DNA of 64,000 bases from Kluyvera cryocrescens NBRC 102467. Its GTDB lineage: Bacteria > Pseudomonadota > Gammaproteobacteria > Enterobacterales > Enterobacteriaceae. A model generated the notes under the pieces. It saw only the letters and a program-made list of their open reading frames with translations, was not told where the DNA came from and did not search any database. The number at the start of each line of letters is the position of its first letter. The stretch's first letter is position 1. The position numbers and the translations under genes are program-made. This document shows positions 27,019-36,935 of this stretch, one piece after another. The stretch spans positions 1 to 64,000 of the forward strand of contig NZ_BCTM01000008.1 of NCBI RefSeq assembly GCF_001571285.1, in the 5' to 3' direction.

Positions 27019-28704
27019 TTGAATAAGGTTTGGCTCAACCGTTATCCTGCTGATGTTCCGGCAGAGATCAACCCTGACCGCTATCAATCCCTGGTGGAAC
27101 TGTTTGAACAGGCGACAACCCGCTTCGCGGATCAGCCTGGCTTCGTCAATATGGGCGAAGTGATGACCTTCCGAAAACTGGAAGAGCGCAGCCGCGCTTT
27201 CGCCGCGTATCTTCAGCAGGGGCTGGGGCTCAAGCAGGGCGATCGCGTCGCGCTGATGATGCCTAACTTGTTGCAGTATCCGGTTGCGCTGTTTGGTATT
27301 CTGCGCGCCGGGATGATTGTTGTTAACGTCAACCCGTTGTACACCCCGCGCGAGCTGGAGCACCAGCTTAACGATAGCGGCGCGCAGGCGATTGTTATCG
27401 TTTCTAACTTTGCCCATACCCTGGAAAAGGTGGTGGACAAAACTTCGGTAAAACACGTGATATTGACCCGCATGGGCGATCAGCTGTCGACCGCGAAAGG
27501 GACGCTGGTCAACTTTGTGGTGAAGTACATCAAACGACTGGTGCCGAAATATCATCTGCCGGACGCGATTTCTTTCCGCCGCGCGCTGCATTCTGGCTAT
27601 CGTCTACAGTACGTTAAACCGGTAGTGAAAGCGGATGACATTGCCTTCCTGCAGTACACCGGCGGCACGACCGGCGTAGCGAAAGGGGCGATGCTGACCC
27701 ATCGCAATATGCTTGCCAACCTGGAGCAGGTGAAAGCCACCTACGGGCCGCTGCTGCATGAAGGTAAAGAGGTGGTGATCACCGCACTGCCGCTGTACCA
27801 CATCTTCGCTCTGACCATGAATTGCCTGCTGTTTATCGAACTGGGCGGGAAAAATATTCTGATCACCAACCCGCGTGATATTCCGGGGCTGGTGAAAGAG
27901 CTGGCGAAATACCCGTTCACCGCGATGACCGGGGTGAATACGCTATTTAACGCGCTGCTAAACAATAAAGATTTCCAGCAGCTTGATTTCTCGACTCTGC
28001 ATCTGTCCGCCGGCGGCGGGATGCCGGTGAATCACTCGGTGGCCGAACGCTGGGTGAAGCTGACCGGGCAATATCTGCTGGAAGGCTACGGCCTGACCGA
28101 ATGTGCGCCGCTGGTCAGCGTGAACCCGCACGATATCGATTATCACAGCGGCAGCATTGGATTGCCGGTGCCGTCTACCGACGTGAAGCTGGTGGACGAT
28201 GATGATAATGAAGTGGCTACCGGCGAACCGGGCGAGCTGTGCGTGAAAGGGCCGCAGGTGATGGAAGGCTACTGGCAGCGTCCGGATGCCACCGATGAAA
28301 TTATCAAAGACGGCTGGCTACATACCGGCGATATCGCGGTGATGGATGACGAAGGTTTCCTGCGCATCGTCGACCGTAAGAAGGATATGATTCTGGTGTC
28401 CGGCTTCAACGTTTATCCGAACGAAATTGAAGACGTGGTCATGCAGCACTCTGGCGTGCTGGAAGTGGCGGCCGTCGGCGTACCGTCCGGTAACAGCGGC
28501 GAAGCCGTGAAGATTTTCGTGGTCAAAAAAGAGGCCAGTCTGACCGAAGAGGCGCTGATCACTTTCTGCCGCCGCCAGCTCACCGGCTATAAAGTGCCGA
28601 AACTGGTCGAATTCCGGGATGAACTGCCGAAGTCGAACGTCGGCAAAATTTTACGACGAGAATTACGTGACGAAGCCCGTGCCAAAGTGGACAATAAGGG
28701 ATAA
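27019..28704 (+). CDS. fadD: Long-chain fatty acyl-CoA synthetase
   Basis: FadD activates long-chain fatty acids with ATP and CoA at the inner membrane, coupling uptake by FadL to beta-oxidation. The 561-residue product matches E. coli FadD in length. The ATP/AMP motif [11 protein letters not shown] lies near residue 213 and the FACS signature region [25 protein letters not shown] (abbreviated GWLHTGD near 430) near the C-terminus. The start is TTG at 27019, as in E. coli, preceded by AGAGGTG; ATG codons 33-36 bases upstream lack a site. A FadR operator lies about 70 bases upstream. Confidence 0.96.
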   Translation: MNKVWLNRYPADVPAEINPDRYQSLVELFEQATTRFADQPGFVNMGEVMTFRKLEERSRAFAAYLQQGLGLKQGDRVALMMPNLLQYPVALFGILRAGMIVVNVNPLYTPRELEHQLNDSGAQAIVIVSNFAHTLEKVVDKTSVKHVILTRMGDQLSTAKGTLVNFVVKYIKRLVPKYHLPDAISFRRALHSGYRLQYVKPVVKADDIAFLQYTGGTTGVAKGAMLTHRNMLANLEQVKATYGPLLHEGKEVVITALPLYHIFALTMNCLLFIELGGKNILITNPRDIPGLVKELAKYPFTAMTGVNTLFNALLNNKDFQQLDFSTLHLSAGGGMPVNHSVAERWVKLTGQYLLEGYGLTECAPLVSVNPHDIDYHSGSIGLPVPSTDVKLVDDDDNEVATGEPGELCVKGPQVMEGYWQRPDATDEIIKDGWLHTGDIAVMDDEGFLRIVDRKKDMILVSGFNVYPNEIEDVVMQHSGVLEVAAVGVPSGNSGEAVKIFVVKKEASLTEEALITFCRRQLTGYKVPKLVEFRDELPKSNVGKILRRELRDEARAKVDNKG

Positions 28705-28725
28705 GCCACGAGTCATGATGCCTAA

Positions 28726-28750
28726 CGCCAGCTCTGCTGGCGTTTTTTTT
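28726..28750 (+). terminator. fadD terminator whose U8 tract also leads rnd
   Basis: CGCCAGC-TCT-GCTGGCG is followed by exactly eight T residues (28743-28750). In E. coli the rnd mRNA has a run of eight U upstream of its ribosome-binding site that is needed for translation; the same tract is present here 24 bases before the UUG start. Confidence 0.85.
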
Positions 28751-28773
28751 GGCAAAAAATAAGAGAGTATGAT

Positions 28774-29901
28774 TTGAACTATCAGATGATCACCACCAAC
28801 GACGCGCTCAGCACGCTGTGCGACGCGGTTCGTCAGACTAACGCCGTGGCGCTGGATACCGAGTTTGTCCGTACCCGAACCTACTACCCACAGCTGGGGC
28901 TTATCCAGCTCTTTGACGGCGAACGTACGGCGCTCATTGATCCTCTGGGTATTACCGATTGGTCGCCGCTACAGGCGATTTTGCAGGACCGTAACATTAC
29001 CAAATATCTGCACGCGGGGAGTGAAGACCTGGAAGTCTTCATGAATACGTTCGGCGCGATGCCGCAGCCGCTGATTGATACTCAGGTGCTGGCTGCCTTC
29101 TGCGGGCGCCCAATGTCATGGGGCTTTGCGGCGATGGTCGCCGAATACTCCGGCGTTGAGCTTGATAAGAGCGAATCGCGTACCGATTGGCTGGCACGGC
29201 CGTTGACTGAACGCCAGTGTGAATATGCGGCAGCCGACGTCTGGTATTTGCTGCCGATTGCCCACACGCTGATGGCCGAAACCGCACAGGCAGGCCGTCT
29301 GGACTGGGCGCTGAACGAATGCCAGCTGATGCAGCAGCGCCGTCAGGAAGTGACCGACCCGAGCGATGCCTGGCGTGACATCACCAATGCCTGGCAGCTG
29401 CGGACGCGTCAACTGGCCTGTTTGCAGCTGTTGGCGGATTGGCGCCTGCGTAAAGCCCGTGAGCGCGATCTGGCGGTTAACTTTGTGGTCCGCGAAGAGC
29501 ATCTGTGGAGCGTGGCGCGCTATATGCCGGGCAGCCTCGGTGAACTGGATAGCCTGGGGCTGTCGGGCAGCGAAATTCGCTTCCACGGTAAAACGCTGTT
29601 GAGTCTGGTGGAAAAAGCGCAGGCGCTGCCGGAGTCTTCGTTGCCAGAACCGCTGCTCAATCTGATGGATATGCCGGGCTACCGTAAGGCGTTTAAAGAG
29701 ATTAAGGCGCTGGTGCAGGAAGTGGGGCAGGAAAATGGCGTAAGCGCTGAAATGCTGGCTTCCCGTCGCCAGATAAACCAACTGCTGAACTGGCACTGGC
29801 AGCTAAAACCGCGCGCGACCGCACCGGAGATGATTTCCGGCTGGCGTGGTGAATTGCTGACCGGGCGTCTTGACGCGCTGCTTGCGCAGTACCCGCGTTA
29901 A
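28774..29901 (+). CDS. rnd: Ribonuclease D
   Basis: RNase D is a 3-prime to 5-prime exonuclease that trims tRNA precursors and other small RNAs. The 375-residue product equals E. coli RNase D in length. DEDD catalytic residues are visible: Asp28 and Glu30 (ALDTEF), Asp85 or so in HAGSEDLEVF, and the YAAADVWYLL motif near 150. An HRDC domain covers about residues 210-290. The start is TTG at 28774, as in E. coli, with AAGAGAG as a modest ribosome-binding site plus the U8 tract. Convergent with minE. Confidence 0.95.
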   Translation: MNYQMITTNDALSTLCDAVRQTNAVALDTEFVRTRTYYPQLGLIQLFDGERTALIDPLGITDWSPLQAILQDRNITKYLHAGSEDLEVFMNTFGAMPQPLIDTQVLAAFCGRPMSWGFAAMVAEYSGVELDKSESRTDWLARPLTERQCEYAAADVWYLLPIAHTLMAETAQAGRLDWALNECQLMQQRRQEVTDPSDAWRDITNAWQLRTRQLACLQLLADWRLRKARERDLAVNFVVREEHLWSVARYMPGSLGELDSLGLSGSEIRFHGKTLLSLVEKAQALPESSLPEPLLNLMDMPGYRKAFKEIKALVQEVGQENGVSAEMLASRRQINQLLNWHWQLKPRATAPEMISGWRGELLTGRLDALLAQYPR

Positions 29902-29935
29902 CCGAATCACCGTACTGCGTGAAGGCAGGAAACAT

Positions 29936-29965
29936 AAAAAAGGCGCTATCATTAGCGCCTTTTTT
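29936..29965. terminator. Bidirectional terminator between rnd and minE
   Basis: AAAAAAGGCGCTA-TCAT-TAGCGCCTTTTTT is a perfect 13-base stem with A/T runs on both sides, suited to both convergent transcripts. Confidence 0.92.
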
Positions 29966-29978
29966 ACACGACTCAAAG

Positions 29979-30248
29979 TCAGGATTTTGACTCTTCGGCT
30001 TCCGGTAGCGTGACGTTGAGTTCCAGAATCGAAATATCCCCGTCTTTTTGCTCCAGTTGCACCGTGACCATTTCCGGGTCGATCTGCACGTAGCGGCAAA
30101 TCACTTCCAGAATATCTTTCCGTAGCTGCGGCAGATAGTGCGGTTCTGCATCGCTGCGGCGGCGTTCCGCGACAATGATTTGCAGACGTTCTTTAGCGAT
30201 GTTAGCGGTATGCTTTTTCCGTGAGAGAAAAAAGTCGAGTAATGCCAT
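29979..30248 (-). CDS. minE: Cell division topological specificity factor MinE
   Basis: MinE stimulates the MinD ATPase and drives the pole-to-pole oscillation that places the division septum at midcell. The 89-residue protein begins [15 protein letters not shown] (amphipathic membrane-targeting helix) and contains the MinD-contact segment [12 protein letters not shown]. coli MinE is 88 residues. Last gene of minCDE, three bases after the minD stop, before a strong terminator. Confidence 0.97.
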   Translation of the reverse strand: MALLDFFLSRKKHTANIAKERLQIIVAERRRSDAEPHYLPQLRKDILEVICRYVQIDPEMVTVQLEQKDGDISILELNVTLPEAEESKS

Positions 30249-30251
30249 GAT

Positions 30252-31064
30252 TTATCCTCCGAACAGGCGTTTGAGGAAACCTTTCTTCTCTTCTTCAACG
30301 AAGCGGAAAGGACGTTCTTCTCCCAACAGACGATCTACGGTATCCGCGTAGGCTTTGCCTGCATCAGACACTTCATCCAGAATAACTGGCTCACCTTGGT
30401 TTGAGGCGCGCAGTACGGACTGATCTTCTGGAATGACACCGACCAGCTTAATGCGCAGGATTTCCAGCACATCTTCCATGCTCAGCATGTCACCTTTGTT
30501 CACGCGGCCTGGGTTATAGCGCGTTAACAGCAGATGTTCTTTGATTGGGTCTTCACCATTTTCCGCGCGGCGTGATTTGGACGCCAGGATGCCCAGGATG
30601 CGGTCAGAGTCACGCACGGACGACACTTCTGGGTTGGTGGTGATAATCGCTTCGTCGGCGAAGTACAGCGCCATCAGCGCGCCGGTTTCGATACCCGCTG
30701 GGGAATCGCAAACGACGAAGTCGAACTCCATCTTTTTCAGTTCGTCGAGCACTTTTTCGACGCCTTCACGGGTCAGTGCATCTTTGTCACGCGTCTGGGA
30801 GGCGGGGAGAATATAGAGATTTTCGGTGCGCTTATCTTTGATTAACGCCTGATTCAGCGTGGCATCACCCTGGATAACGTTAACAAAATCATAAACTACG
30901 CGACGTTCGCAGCCCATGATCAGGTCAAGGTTACGCAGACCGATATCAAAATCGATAACGACCGTTTTCTTTCCCTTCTGCGCCAAACCAGTCGCGATGG
31001 CCGCGCTGGAGGTGGTCTTACCCACGCCCCCTTTACCTGAAGTCACAACAATAATGCGTGCCAT
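30252..31064 (-). CDS. minD: Septum site-determining ATPase MinD
   Basis: MinD is a membrane-binding ParA/MinD-type ATPase that recruits MinC and, with MinE, oscillates between poles. The 270-residue protein has the deviant Walker A motif KGGVGKTT near residues 11-18, Walker B-like FVVCDSPAGIETGA near 115-130, and the C-terminal amphipathic membrane-targeting sequence (KKGFLKRLFGG). Same length as E. coli MinD. Middle gene of the operon. Confidence 0.98.
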   Translation of the reverse strand: MARIIVVTSGKGGVGKTTSSAAIATGLAQKGKKTVVIDFDIGLRNLDLIMGCERRVVYDFVNVIQGDATLNQALIKDKRTENLYILPASQTRDKDALTREGVEKVLDELKKMEFDFVVCDSPAGIETGALMALYFADEAIITTNPEVSSVRDSDRILGILASKSRRAENGEDPIKEHLLLTRYNPGRVNKGDMLSMEDVLEILRIKLVGVIPEDQSVLRASNQGEPVILDEVSDAGKAYADTVDRLLGEERPFRFVEEEKKGFLKRLFGG

Positions 31065-31087
31065 AGAGATTCCTTGTTAAAAAGGGA

Positions 31088-31795
31088 TTAATTTAACGGT
31101 TGAATTGTCAAAGCGTTATCGTCCAAACGCAGACGGGCCGCTTTGCCATAAAATTCGGCTGGGATTTTATCGCTCAGCCAATATTCCCCTGCAATAGAGA
31201 CCAGCTCCGCCGCAAGGTGGGTACAAAATACTTGTGCTTCCCGGTCTCCGCCGGCGCCAGCCAGAACGCGGCCACGCATCATACCGTAGACATGAATATT
31301 GCCATCGGCGATAAGTTCTGCGCCTGCGCTGACGTTGCTGGTCACAATCAGATCACAGTTTGGTGCATAAATGCGCTGACCGGAACGTACCGGCGTATCA
31401 ATCATTCGCGTTTTTGTGATCGCATTAACAATTGGTGCCGGTTCAGGCTCTGGCGTGGGCTCAACGGGCTGCGGTCGGGCAACTTTTTCTTTCCCTTCAG
31501 TCAGTAAAGGGAGGCCCGATTGGTCGATAGCGGCTTTGAACTGCGGGTTCTTGCAGCCGCTAACGCCTACAATACGTAAGCCGACAGACATAATGGCCTG
31601 CTGAATTGCGCGCCATTGAGTGAATTCTTCAAGGCGGCTGACGTTAACCACCACAGGTGCATGACGGAAAAAAGCCGGAGCCTGGGCGACCTTGTCTTCT
31701 AACGCCTGACGAATAACCTCGGCATTTGCATCGTGCAAATGAACCACAGATAAGGTGAAGCTACTGCCTTTAAGTTCGATTGGCGTGTTTGACAT
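31088..31795 (-). CDS. minC: Septum site-determining protein MinC
   Basis: MinC inhibits FtsZ polymerisation away from midcell. The 235-residue protein has an N-terminal FtsZ-binding domain (about 1-105), a Pro/Glu linker ([10 protein letters not shown]) slightly longer than in E. coli (231 residues total), and a C-terminal beta-helical MinD-binding domain with RSGQRIYA and [13 protein letters not shown] chose MSNTPIEL at 31795, the K-12 start; the frame is open 32 codons further upstream into the ycgL control region. Confidence 0.95.
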   Translation of the reverse strand: MSNTPIELKGSSFTLSVVHLHDANAEVIRQALEDKVAQAPAFFRHAPVVVNVSRLEEFTQWRAIQQAIMSVGLRIVGVSGCKNPQFKAAIDQSGLPLLTEGKEKVARPQPVEPTPEPEPAPIVNAITKTRMIDTPVRSGQRIYAPNCDLIVTSNVSAGAELIADGNIHVYGMMRGRVLAGAGGDREAQVFCTHLAAELVSIAGEYWLSDKIPAEFYGKAARLRLDDNALTIQPLN

Positions 31796-31921
31796 CCTGG
31801 CCTTACTCAATTTGCTATTTACCATCGCATAATGCGCGATGATATTCCGAAGACTATCAGGCATGTTATAGTCACTAATATATTCAAGCAAGCAACCACA
31901 GTCCTAATTCAGAGTAAAAAT

Positions 31922-32203
31922 ATGTTTTGTGTGATTTATCGTAGTACTAAACGCGACCAAACCTATTTGTATGTCGAAAAAAAAGACGACTTCTCGCGCG
32001 TGCCCGCTGAATTAATGCAGGGCTTCGGTCAGCCGAAGCTGGCGATGGTGCTGCCGCTGGACGGACGTAAGAAACCGGTCAATGCCGATTGGGAAAAGGT
32101 AAAACAGGCGTTAGTTGAGCAGGGGTATTATTTGCAGCTCCCGCCACCGCCTGAAAATCTGTTAAAACAGCATCTGGCCGACGCCAAAAATAAGGGCGAA
32201 TAA
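31922..32203 (+). CDS. ycgL: YcgL domain protein (UPF0745)
   Basis: A 93-residue protein beginning [18 protein letters not shown], matching E. coli YcgL from residue 12 onwards. Function unknown. The K-12 database entry adds an N-terminal extension; here the frame is also open upstream, but MFCVIYRS is the conserved core start. It diverges from minC with 126 bases between, and ycgM follows after 54 bases. Confidence 0.88.
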   Translation: MFCVIYRSTKRDQTYLYVEKKDDFSRVPAELMQGFGQPKLAMVLPLDGRKKPVNADWEKVKQALVEQGYYLQLPPPPENLLKQHLADAKNKGE

Positions 32204-32257
32204 TTCATTCGCTTCCGGCAGATGTATGTCCATGGTAACAACGATTAAGGGAAAAGC

Positions 32258-32917
32258 ATGTATCAGCATCATAACTGGCAGGGCGCTCTGCTGGATTACC
32301 CGGTAAGCAAAGTTGTTTGTGTTGGCAGTAATTATGCAAAACATATCCAGGAAATGGGCAGCGCAACGCCGGAAGAACCCGTTTTGTTTATTAAGCCGGA
32401 AACGGCGCTGTGCGATTTACGCCAGCCGCTGATTCTGCCGCAGGGGTTGGGTTCAGTGCATCACGAAGTTGAGCTGGCGGTGCTGATTGGGGCGACGCTG
32501 CGTCAGGCAACGCCGGATCACGTCCAGCAGGCCATTGCCGGATACGGTGTTGCGTTGGATCTCACTCTGCGCGATGTGCAGGGGAAAATGAAAAAAGCCG
32601 GACAGCCGTGGGAGAAAGCGAAGGGCTTTGATAATTCCTGCCCAATCTCCGGCTTTATTCCGGTTTCGGCTTTTTCAGGTGATCCGCAAAATATCACGCT
32701 GGGGCTGTCGGTGAACGGCGAAATACGTCAACAGGGGACGACGGCAGATATGATCCATAAAATCGTGCCGCTGATTGCCTATATGAGCCGCTTCTTTACC
32801 CTGAAACCGGGTGATGTGGTGCTAACCGGCACGCCAGAAGGCGTCGGCCCGCTGCACAGTGGCGACGAGCTGGACGTTCAGTTTAACGGCCAATCTCTGA
32901 CAACGCGCGTACTGTAA
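32258..32917 (+). CDS. ycgM: Fumarylacetoacetate hydrolase family protein YcgM
   Basis: A 219-residue FAH-fold hydrolase matching E. coli YcgM. Metal-binding acidic residues are in VHHEVELAVLIG near residue 70 and ALDLTLRDVQ near 105; GTPEGVGPL near the C-terminus is the family signature. Related proteins hydrolyse acylpyruvates or decarboxylate oxaloacetate; the E. coli protein's physiological substrate is not firmly known. Follows ycgL on the same strand, preceded by AAGGGAAA. Confidence 0.93.
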   Translation: MYQHHNWQGALLDYPVSKVVCVGSNYAKHIQEMGSATPEEPVLFIKPETALCDLRQPLILPQGLGSVHHEVELAVLIGATLRQATPDHVQQAIAGYGVALDLTLRDVQGKMKKAGQPWEKAKGFDNSCPISGFIPVSAFSGDPQNITLGLSVNGEIRQQGTTADMIHKIVPLIAYMSRFFTLKPGDVVLTGTPEGVGPLHSGDELDVQFNGQSLTTRVL

Positions 32918-33010
32918 TCCCTTCTTGCCGCCCCATTCGGGCGGCAAAACTTGCATCCCTGTGCCAGACTGGTTATAAGATGCAACCCGATTTTTGATGT
33001 GGACATCCTG

Positions 33011-33457
33011 ATGAGCGAATTACCTTTCTGGCAAAGCAAAACCCTTGATGATATGACCGACGCCGAGTGGGAATCGCTGTGCGACGGCTGTGGGCAGTGC
33101 TGCCTGCACAAGCTGATGGATGAAGACACCGATGAAATCTATTTTACCAACGTCGCCTGCCGTCAGCTCAATATCAAAACCAGCCAGTGCCGTAACTATG
33201 AGCGTCGTTTCGAGTACGAGCCTGACTGCATCAAGCTGACGCGCGATAACCTGCCAACCTTCGAATGGTTACCGCATACCTGCGCCTATCGCCTGCTGGC
33301 GGAAGGGCAGCCGCTGCCGCAGTGGCATCCGCTGATTGCCGGCTCGAAGGCCGCTATGCACGGCGAGCGTATCTCCGTGCGCCATATCGCGGTGAAAGAG
33401 TCCGAAGTGATCGATTGGCAGGATCACATCATGAACAAACCCGAATGGGCTGACTAA
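33011..33457 (+). CDS. ycgN: YcgN family cysteine cluster protein (UPF0260)
   Basis: A 148-residue protein of the YkgJ/YcgN zinc- or iron-chelating family with a [11 protein letters not shown] cluster near residue 29 and further cysteines in VACRQLN and SQCRNYERR. Function unknown. MSELPFW at 33011 matches the K-12 core start; the frame is open upstream. No good ribosome-binding site is visible. In K-12 hlyE and umuDC follow; here dsbB comes next instead. Confidence 0.93.
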   Translation: MSELPFWQSKTLDDMTDAEWESLCDGCGQCCLHKLMDEDTDEIYFTNVACRQLNIKTSQCRNYERRFEYEPDCIKLTRDNLPTFEWLPHTCAYRLLAEGQPLPQWHPLIAGSKAAMHGERISVRHIAVKESEVIDWQDHIMNKPEWAD

Positions 33458-33568
33458 TTCGCAATTTCCGCGACAATCTTTTGATTTTTACTTTTTAGTA
33501 ACAAATTTGCTGGGTAAATCTCGTCCCGTGCCGATAGTGTATCTATTCGCTGCGGTATGAGGTTGCTG

Positions 33569-33673
33569 ATGAATAATTCAATAAGACTGTTAGTCCTGGC
33601 CGTGGTGATAAACCTGGGGGGATGGGGACTGCTGCTTGCGGCGGGATACGGTATCTGGGCGCTGATAGGATAG
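33569..33673 (+). CDS. Putative 34-residue membrane peptide
   Basis: A short frame too small for usual gene callers: MNNSIRLLVLAVVINLGGWG and then LLLAAGYGIWALIG. Almost the whole peptide after residue 6 is hydrophobic and could form one transmembrane helix, with a positive Arg6 on the N-terminal side. ATG 33569 is preceded by GAGG at 33559-33562, spacing about seven. It lies in the 265-base gap between convergent ycgN and dsbB, where K-12 has hlyE and umuDC. I do not recognise it. The composition and ribosome-binding site make it more than a chance frame, but it is unproven. Confidence 0.5.
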   Translation: MNNSIRLLVLAVVINLGGWGLLLAAGYGIWALIG

Positions 33674-33722
33674 GCAGATGGCATGCCAGCCGCAAAGGTG
33701 ATGCAGCTGGCAATAAATGCGA

Positions 33723-34253
33723 TTAACGGCCGAACAGGTCGCGTCTTTTTGGCTTAAACGGCTGGGCAATCAGAACCAGCAGCGCCACAATCAGGTAGGC
33801 GGCAAAAATACCCACCAGCCACTGCGGCATCTCCAGCGATAAAAACTCCCACTGACGCACCGAGCAGTCGCCTGATGCTACAAACACCTGCGGCAACCAT
33901 TTGTCTAAAGGCAACCAGCTTGGGAAGCGTGCCATAAAGTCGCAGGTCATAAACGGCGACGGATGAAGCTGGATCATCGTGTGTTCCCACGCCAACTGCA
34001 AACCGCGAAATGCGCTGTAAATCCAGATAAAAATCGCCACGTAGCGCAGCGGACTTTTTGGCGCGATCGCCCCCACCAGTCCGGCACCCATAATGCCAAA
34101 CAGCGCGCAGCGCTCGTAAATACACAGAACACATGGCTTCAACAACATCACGTGTTGGAACCATAATGCCACTAACTCAAGCGCAAAAGCGGTCAACGCC
34201 ATTAATAACCAGGCACTGCGGCCACGTGAGCTCTGGTTTAAATATCGCAACAT
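33723..34253 (-). CDS. dsbB: Disulfide bond formation protein DsbB
   Basis: DsbB is the four-helix inner membrane oxidase that re-oxidises DsbA and passes electrons to ubiquinone. The 176-residue product equals E. coli DsbB in length. The redox cysteines are at 41 and 44 ([11 protein letters not shown]) and about 104 and 130 (MTCDFM, SGDCSVR). The start at MLRYLNQ follows the K-12 sequence; the frame is open 25 codons further upstream. Between nhaB and the small membrane peptide, on its own promoter. Confidence 0.97.
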   Translation of the reverse strand: MLRYLNQSSRGRSAWLLMALTAFALELVALWFQHVMLLKPCVLCIYERCALFGIMGAGLVGAIAPKSPLRYVAIFIWIYSAFRGLQLAWEHTMIQLHPSPFMTCDFMARFPSWLPLDKWLPQVFVASGDCSVRQWEFLSLEMPQWLVGIFAAYLIVALLVLIAQPFKPKRRDLFGR

Positions 34254-34391
34254 AATTATTTCCCTGGAACGAGCTGTGAAAACGCAGTGTAAACGAAAAC
34301 GATAGCCGTGCCATCTGGCTATGCGCAATAAATCGTAAATGGTCGGGCAATGCCGGTGAGAAATTCACCGGCAGCGAGAAATGCCGCGATT

Positions 34392-35945
34392 TTAGTGGCT
34401 TATTGAAGGGAGCGCGACAAGCCCCTGGCTCATCATCCAGTCAATGGCGGGCTGAAGGGTAAATTCTACGCACAGCAGACCCACCAGCGTCAGCACGAGC
34501 GTGTACGGCAGCGCCATCCACACCATTCTGCCGTAAGACAGTCGAATCAGCGGCGCTAGTGCAGACGTCAGCAGGAACAAGAACGCGGCCTGCCCGTTTG
34601 GCGTCGCCACTGACGGCAAGTTGGTCCCGGTATTGATCGCCACCGCCAGCAGTTCAAACTGCGGCAGGGTAATCGCCCCGTTATCCAGCGCGGTTTTAGC
34701 CTCGTTGATATAAACCGTGCCGACAAAGACGTTATCCGATATTGACGATAACACGCCGTTAAATAGATAGAACAGCGAGCGCTGCGCGTGCGGCGACGCC
34801 TGCAGGACAAAGTCGATAATCGGCGCGAACAGATGCTGATCGATAATCACCGCCACCACAGCGAAGAAAACGGTCAGCAGAGCGGTGAACGGCAGCGCTT
34901 CGGTAAAGGCTTTACCGATCGCGTGCTCGTCGGTGATACCCGTAAAGGAGGTGGCGAAGATAATCACCGTCAGCCCGATCAGCCCCACTTCCGCCAGATG
35001 CAGCGCCAGCGCCAGCACCAGCCAAACGCCGATAACCCCCTGAACGATAAGCCGCATGGTTTCCTGCTGCGTGCGCTGTTTGCGGCTGCGTTCGTCGTAG
35101 TCGTGGAGAATTTTTCGCACCGTATCGGGTAATTCGGCGCCGTAGCCGAAGGCTTTGCATTTCTCCAGCAGGAAACAGGTGAGAATGCCGCAGAAAAATA
35201 CCGGAATGGTCACCGGCGACATGCGTAGGAAGAATTCACCGAAGTGCCAACCGGCGACTTTGGCGATAATCAGGTTCTGCGGCTCACCCACCATAGTCAT
35301 TACGCCGCCTAGCGCGGTGCCGACGCCCGCATGCATCATCAGGCTACGCAAGAAGGCGCGGAACTGCTCCAGTACTTCGCGGTTATGCTTGTCGATGTGG
35401 CTATCATCAAGCAGATCGTCGTCATCAGGGCGCGAGGAGACAACCCGATGATAAATGCTGTAGAAGCCCACCGCGACGCTGATGATCACCGCCACGACCG
35501 TCAGCGCATCAAGGAACGCTGACAGGAAGGCCGCGGCCAGGCAGAAGGCGATAGACAGCAGCCGTTTGCTGCGAATGGTGAGCAGCAGGCGGGTGAAGAT
35601 AAACAGCAGCAGCTGCTTCATAAAGTAGATACCGGCGACCATAAAGATCAGCAGCAGTAAAACTTCCAGATTGGCGGCAATTTCATTGCGCACGTGTTCG
35701 GCTGAGGTCATGCCGATAAAGACAGCTTCAATTGCCAGCAAACCACCGGGGATCAGCGGGTAGCATTTCAGCGCCATGGCGAGGGTGAAGATAAATTCGA
35801 CGACCAGCAGCCATCCGGCGACAAACGGATTGAGTAAAAAGACTAACGGATTGATGATTAAGAAGATAATCAGCAGCAGTTTATACCAGTCCGGTGACTG
35901 GCCGAGAAAGTTGCGCCACAGGGCGCGACCGTAGGAAATTTCCAT
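34392..35945 (-). CDS. nhaB: Na+/H+ antiporter NhaB
   Basis: NhaB expels Na+ in exchange for protons in the inner membrane and supports growth under mild alkaline or sodium stress. The 517-residue polytopic protein (about 12 helices) matches E. coli NhaB (513), with [11 protein letters not shown] near residue 143 and the [14 protein letters not shown] motif near 218. It is divergent from fadR with 212 bases between. nhaB-fadR neighbours are conserved in enterics. Confidence 0.96.
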   Translation of the reverse strand: MEISYGRALWRNFLGQSPDWYKLLLIIFLIINPLVFLLNPFVAGWLLVVEFIFTLAMALKCYPLIPGGLLAIEAVFIGMTSAEHVRNEIAANLEVLLLLIFMVAGIYFMKQLLLFIFTRLLLTIRSKRLLSIAFCLAAAFLSAFLDALTVVAVIISVAVGFYSIYHRVVSSRPDDDDLLDDSHIDKHNREVLEQFRAFLRSLMMHAGVGTALGGVMTMVGEPQNLIIAKVAGWHFGEFFLRMSPVTIPVFFCGILTCFLLEKCKAFGYGAELPDTVRKILHDYDERSRKQRTQQETMRLIVQGVIGVWLVLALALHLAEVGLIGLTVIIFATSFTGITDEHAIGKAFTEALPFTALLTVFFAVVAVIIDQHLFAPIIDFVLQASPHAQRSLFYLFNGVLSSISDNVFVGTVYINEAKTALDNGAITLPQFELLAVAINTGTNLPSVATPNGQAAFLFLLTSALAPLIRLSYGRMVWMALPYTLVLTLVGLLCVEFTLQPAIDWMMSQGLVALPSISH

Positions 35946-36157
35946 GACAACCGTTTTCCTCCTGAAAAGATAACATTTTTTACCATTTATTCGGACGTAC
36001 TACCAGAAATGCCCCAGCAAGCGGGCTTTCCGGGATAAAAAAGAAATGTGAAAAATGAAACAGCGATCCCTTTTTAATTCACCCGTCCCGCTATCTGCAC
36101 TATGTTGGCTCTGGTATGATGAGTCCAATTGCAACGCTGTGTAATGGAATTTTTACT

Positions 36158-36877
36158 ATGGTCATTAAGGCGCAAAGCCCGGCGGGTTTCGCGGAAGAGT
36201 ATATTGTTGAAAGTATCTGGAATAACCGTTTTCCTCCAGGCTCAATACTTCCTGCTGAACGTGAACTCTCTGAATTAATTGGTGTGACTCGCACCACCTT
36301 ACGTGAAGTGTTGCAACGTCTGGCACGCGATGGCTGGTTAACCATCCAACACGGTAAGCCAACGAAGGTCAATAATTTCTGGGAAACATCGGGGCTGAAT
36401 ATCCTGGAAACGCTGGCACGTCTCGATCACGACAGCGTACCGCAGTTGATCGACAATCTGCTCTCCGTGCGTACCAATATCGCGACCATCTATATTCGCA
36501 CCGCATTCCGTCAACATCCGGAAAAAGCGCTGGAAGTACTGGCGAGCGCGCGTGAGGTGGAAGACTACGCCGATGCATTTGCCGAGCTGGATTACGGCAT
36601 TTTCCGCGGTCTGGCGTTTGCCTCCGGCAACCCGATCTACGGTCTGATCTTAAACGGCATGAAGGGCCTGTATACCCGCCTCGGCCGTCACTACTTCTCA
36701 AGCCCGGAAGCACGCAGCCTGGCGCTGGGTTTCTACCATCGACTGACTGAACTGTGCGAGCAGGGCGATCACGATAAGGTGTATGAGACGGTGCGCCGCT
36801 ACGGTCACGAGAGTGGTCAGATTTGGCACCGGATGCAGAAAAATCTGCCCGGCGATCTGGCGATCCACGGCCGTTAA
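36158..36877 (+). CDS. fadR: Fatty acid metabolism regulator FadR
   Basis: FadR is a GntR-family regulator that represses fatty acid degradation genes and activates fabA and fabB; acyl-CoA releases it from DNA. The 239-residue protein has an N-terminal winged helix with the recognition region [19 protein letters not shown] near residues 40-60 and the acyl-CoA-binding C-terminal domain. Same length as in E. coli. MVIKAQS at 36158 is the conserved start; the open frame upstream adds 14 residues. Its operator is seen in front of fadD in this window. Confidence 0.97.
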   Translation: MVIKAQSPAGFAEEYIVESIWNNRFPPGSILPAERELSELIGVTRTTLREVLQRLARDGWLTIQHGKPTKVNNFWETSGLNILETLARLDHDSVPQLIDNLLSVRTNIATIYIRTAFRQHPEKALEVLASAREVEDYADAFAELDYGIFRGLAFASGNPIYGLILNGMKGLYTRLGRHYFSSPEARSLALGFYHRLTELCEQGDHDKVYETVRRYGHESGQIWHRMQKNLPGDLAIHGR

Positions 36878-36896
36878 TTTCCGGCTTTATAAAATA

Positions 36897-36924
36897 AAAC
36901 ACCCCGGTTATGCCGGGGTGTTTT
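36897..36924. terminator. Terminator between fadR and ycgB
   Basis: AAAACACCCCGG and CCGGGGTGTTTT form a 12-base stem, followed by GCATTT, between convergent genes. Confidence 0.88.
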
Positions 36925-36935
36925 GCATTTAACGC

